From Jiangella aurantiaca (GTDB lineage Bacteria > Actinomycetota > Actinomycetes > Jiangellales > Jiangellaceae), in contig NZ_SMLB01000013.1 in the NCBI RefSeq assembly GCF_004349105.1, positions 1 through 64,000 on the forward strand: 64,000 bases of DNA, given 5' to 3'. The position numbers and the translations under genes were made by a program. Shown in pieces: positions 63,922 through 64,000 of this stretch (within the stretch, counting starts at the first letter, position 1; the number at the start of each line of letters is the position of its first letter). The notes beneath the pieces were generated by a model that was not told the origin of the DNA, searched no databases, and saw only the letters and a list, made by a program, of their open reading frames with translations.

Positions 63922-64000
63922 CCGTGACCAACTGGGACGCACGGGCCTACGACCGGGACTTCGCGTTCGTGGCCGCCTACGGTGCGGAGCTGCTCGACTG
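63918..64000 (+). CDS. SAM-dependent methyltransferase (5' end only)
   Basis: The GTG at 63918 overlaps the hisH stop (GTGA). The 27 codons present read [20 protein letters not shown] and LLD, the usual beginning of small class I methyltransferases of the trans-aconitate methyltransferase-like group, just before the SAM-binding motif. The rest lies beyond the window, so the assignment is tentative. Confidence 0.6.
   Translation, partial: MTVTNWDARAYDRDFAFVAAYGAELLD

Noticed and set aside
1-64000. tRNA, rRNA and CRISPR arrays
   Set aside because: No T-loop-like GGTTCGANTCC with a matching cloverleaf, no rRNA signature and no regularly spaced direct repeats were seen.

Overview
This is a very high-G+C actinobacterial chromosome fragment. 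The evidence is the gene order mraZ-rsmH-ftsL-ftsI-murE-murF-mraY-murD-ftsW-murG-murC-ftsQ-ftsZ-pgeF-sepF-yggT-divIVA, the use of SepF and DivIVA/Wag31, the many GTG starts with GTGA/ATGA overlaps, and an actinobacterial ileS T-box leader. The accessory genes (two alpha-L-fucosidases, a SARP-type giant regulator, a DUF222/HNH element) fit a soil or plant-associated filamentous genus such as Jiangella or a relative. Species cannot be fixed from the sequence alone. The first 31 bases are not genomic: they match the Illumina Nextera adapter, so the window starts at a contig end.

Layout. 32-4722 (minus strand): moxR, DUF58 and TgpA-type transglutaminase genes, the last cut by the contig end. 4723-5593: long intergenic region with a palindromic repeat and an array of MraZ boxes. 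5594-27000: the division and cell-wall (dcw) cluster, mostly with overlapping starts and stops. It is interrupted between ftsQ and ftsZ by a DUF222/HNH endonuclease gene, a small zinc-ribbon gene, a short YidC paralogue and a small membrane protein gene. 27022-30540: terminator, ileS on the minus strand and its translational T-box leader. 30566-32818: DUF167, DksA/TraR-like, lspA, rluD. 32825-37535: FAD oxidoreductase divergent from a SARP-NTPase-TPR regulator. 37883-43228: chorismate mutase with an unusual N-terminal half, dnaE1, a membrane protein, ybaK.

43339-56398 is a sugar-scavenging island. It holds a secreted GH95 fucosidase ending in a fucolectin domain, a divergent RbsA-type sugar ABC transporter, a CE7 esterase, a secreted GH29 fucosidase, and an iclR-eda-kdgK operon. 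Clear promoters carry palindromic operators at three places in it, which suggests coordinated control of fucoside breakdown and keto-deoxy-sugar catabolism. 56453-57600 is a degenerate intergenic zone with a VapC toxin gene, an antitoxin gene cut short by a palindromic repeat, and two more palindromes. 57658-58844: tetR and a YdcF/SanA-like gene. 58928-64000: histidine operon hisD-hisC-hisB, then an alpha/beta hydrolase on the other strand, then hisH and the start of a methyltransferase gene.

The most unusual material is the set of related palindromes with TGATC outer ends scattered in intergenic DNA, one of which supplies a new start codon to the truncated antitoxin; the GH95-fucolectin enzyme with its paired promoters; and the insertions that split the dcw and his operons. 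No rRNA, tRNA or CRISPR array was seen.
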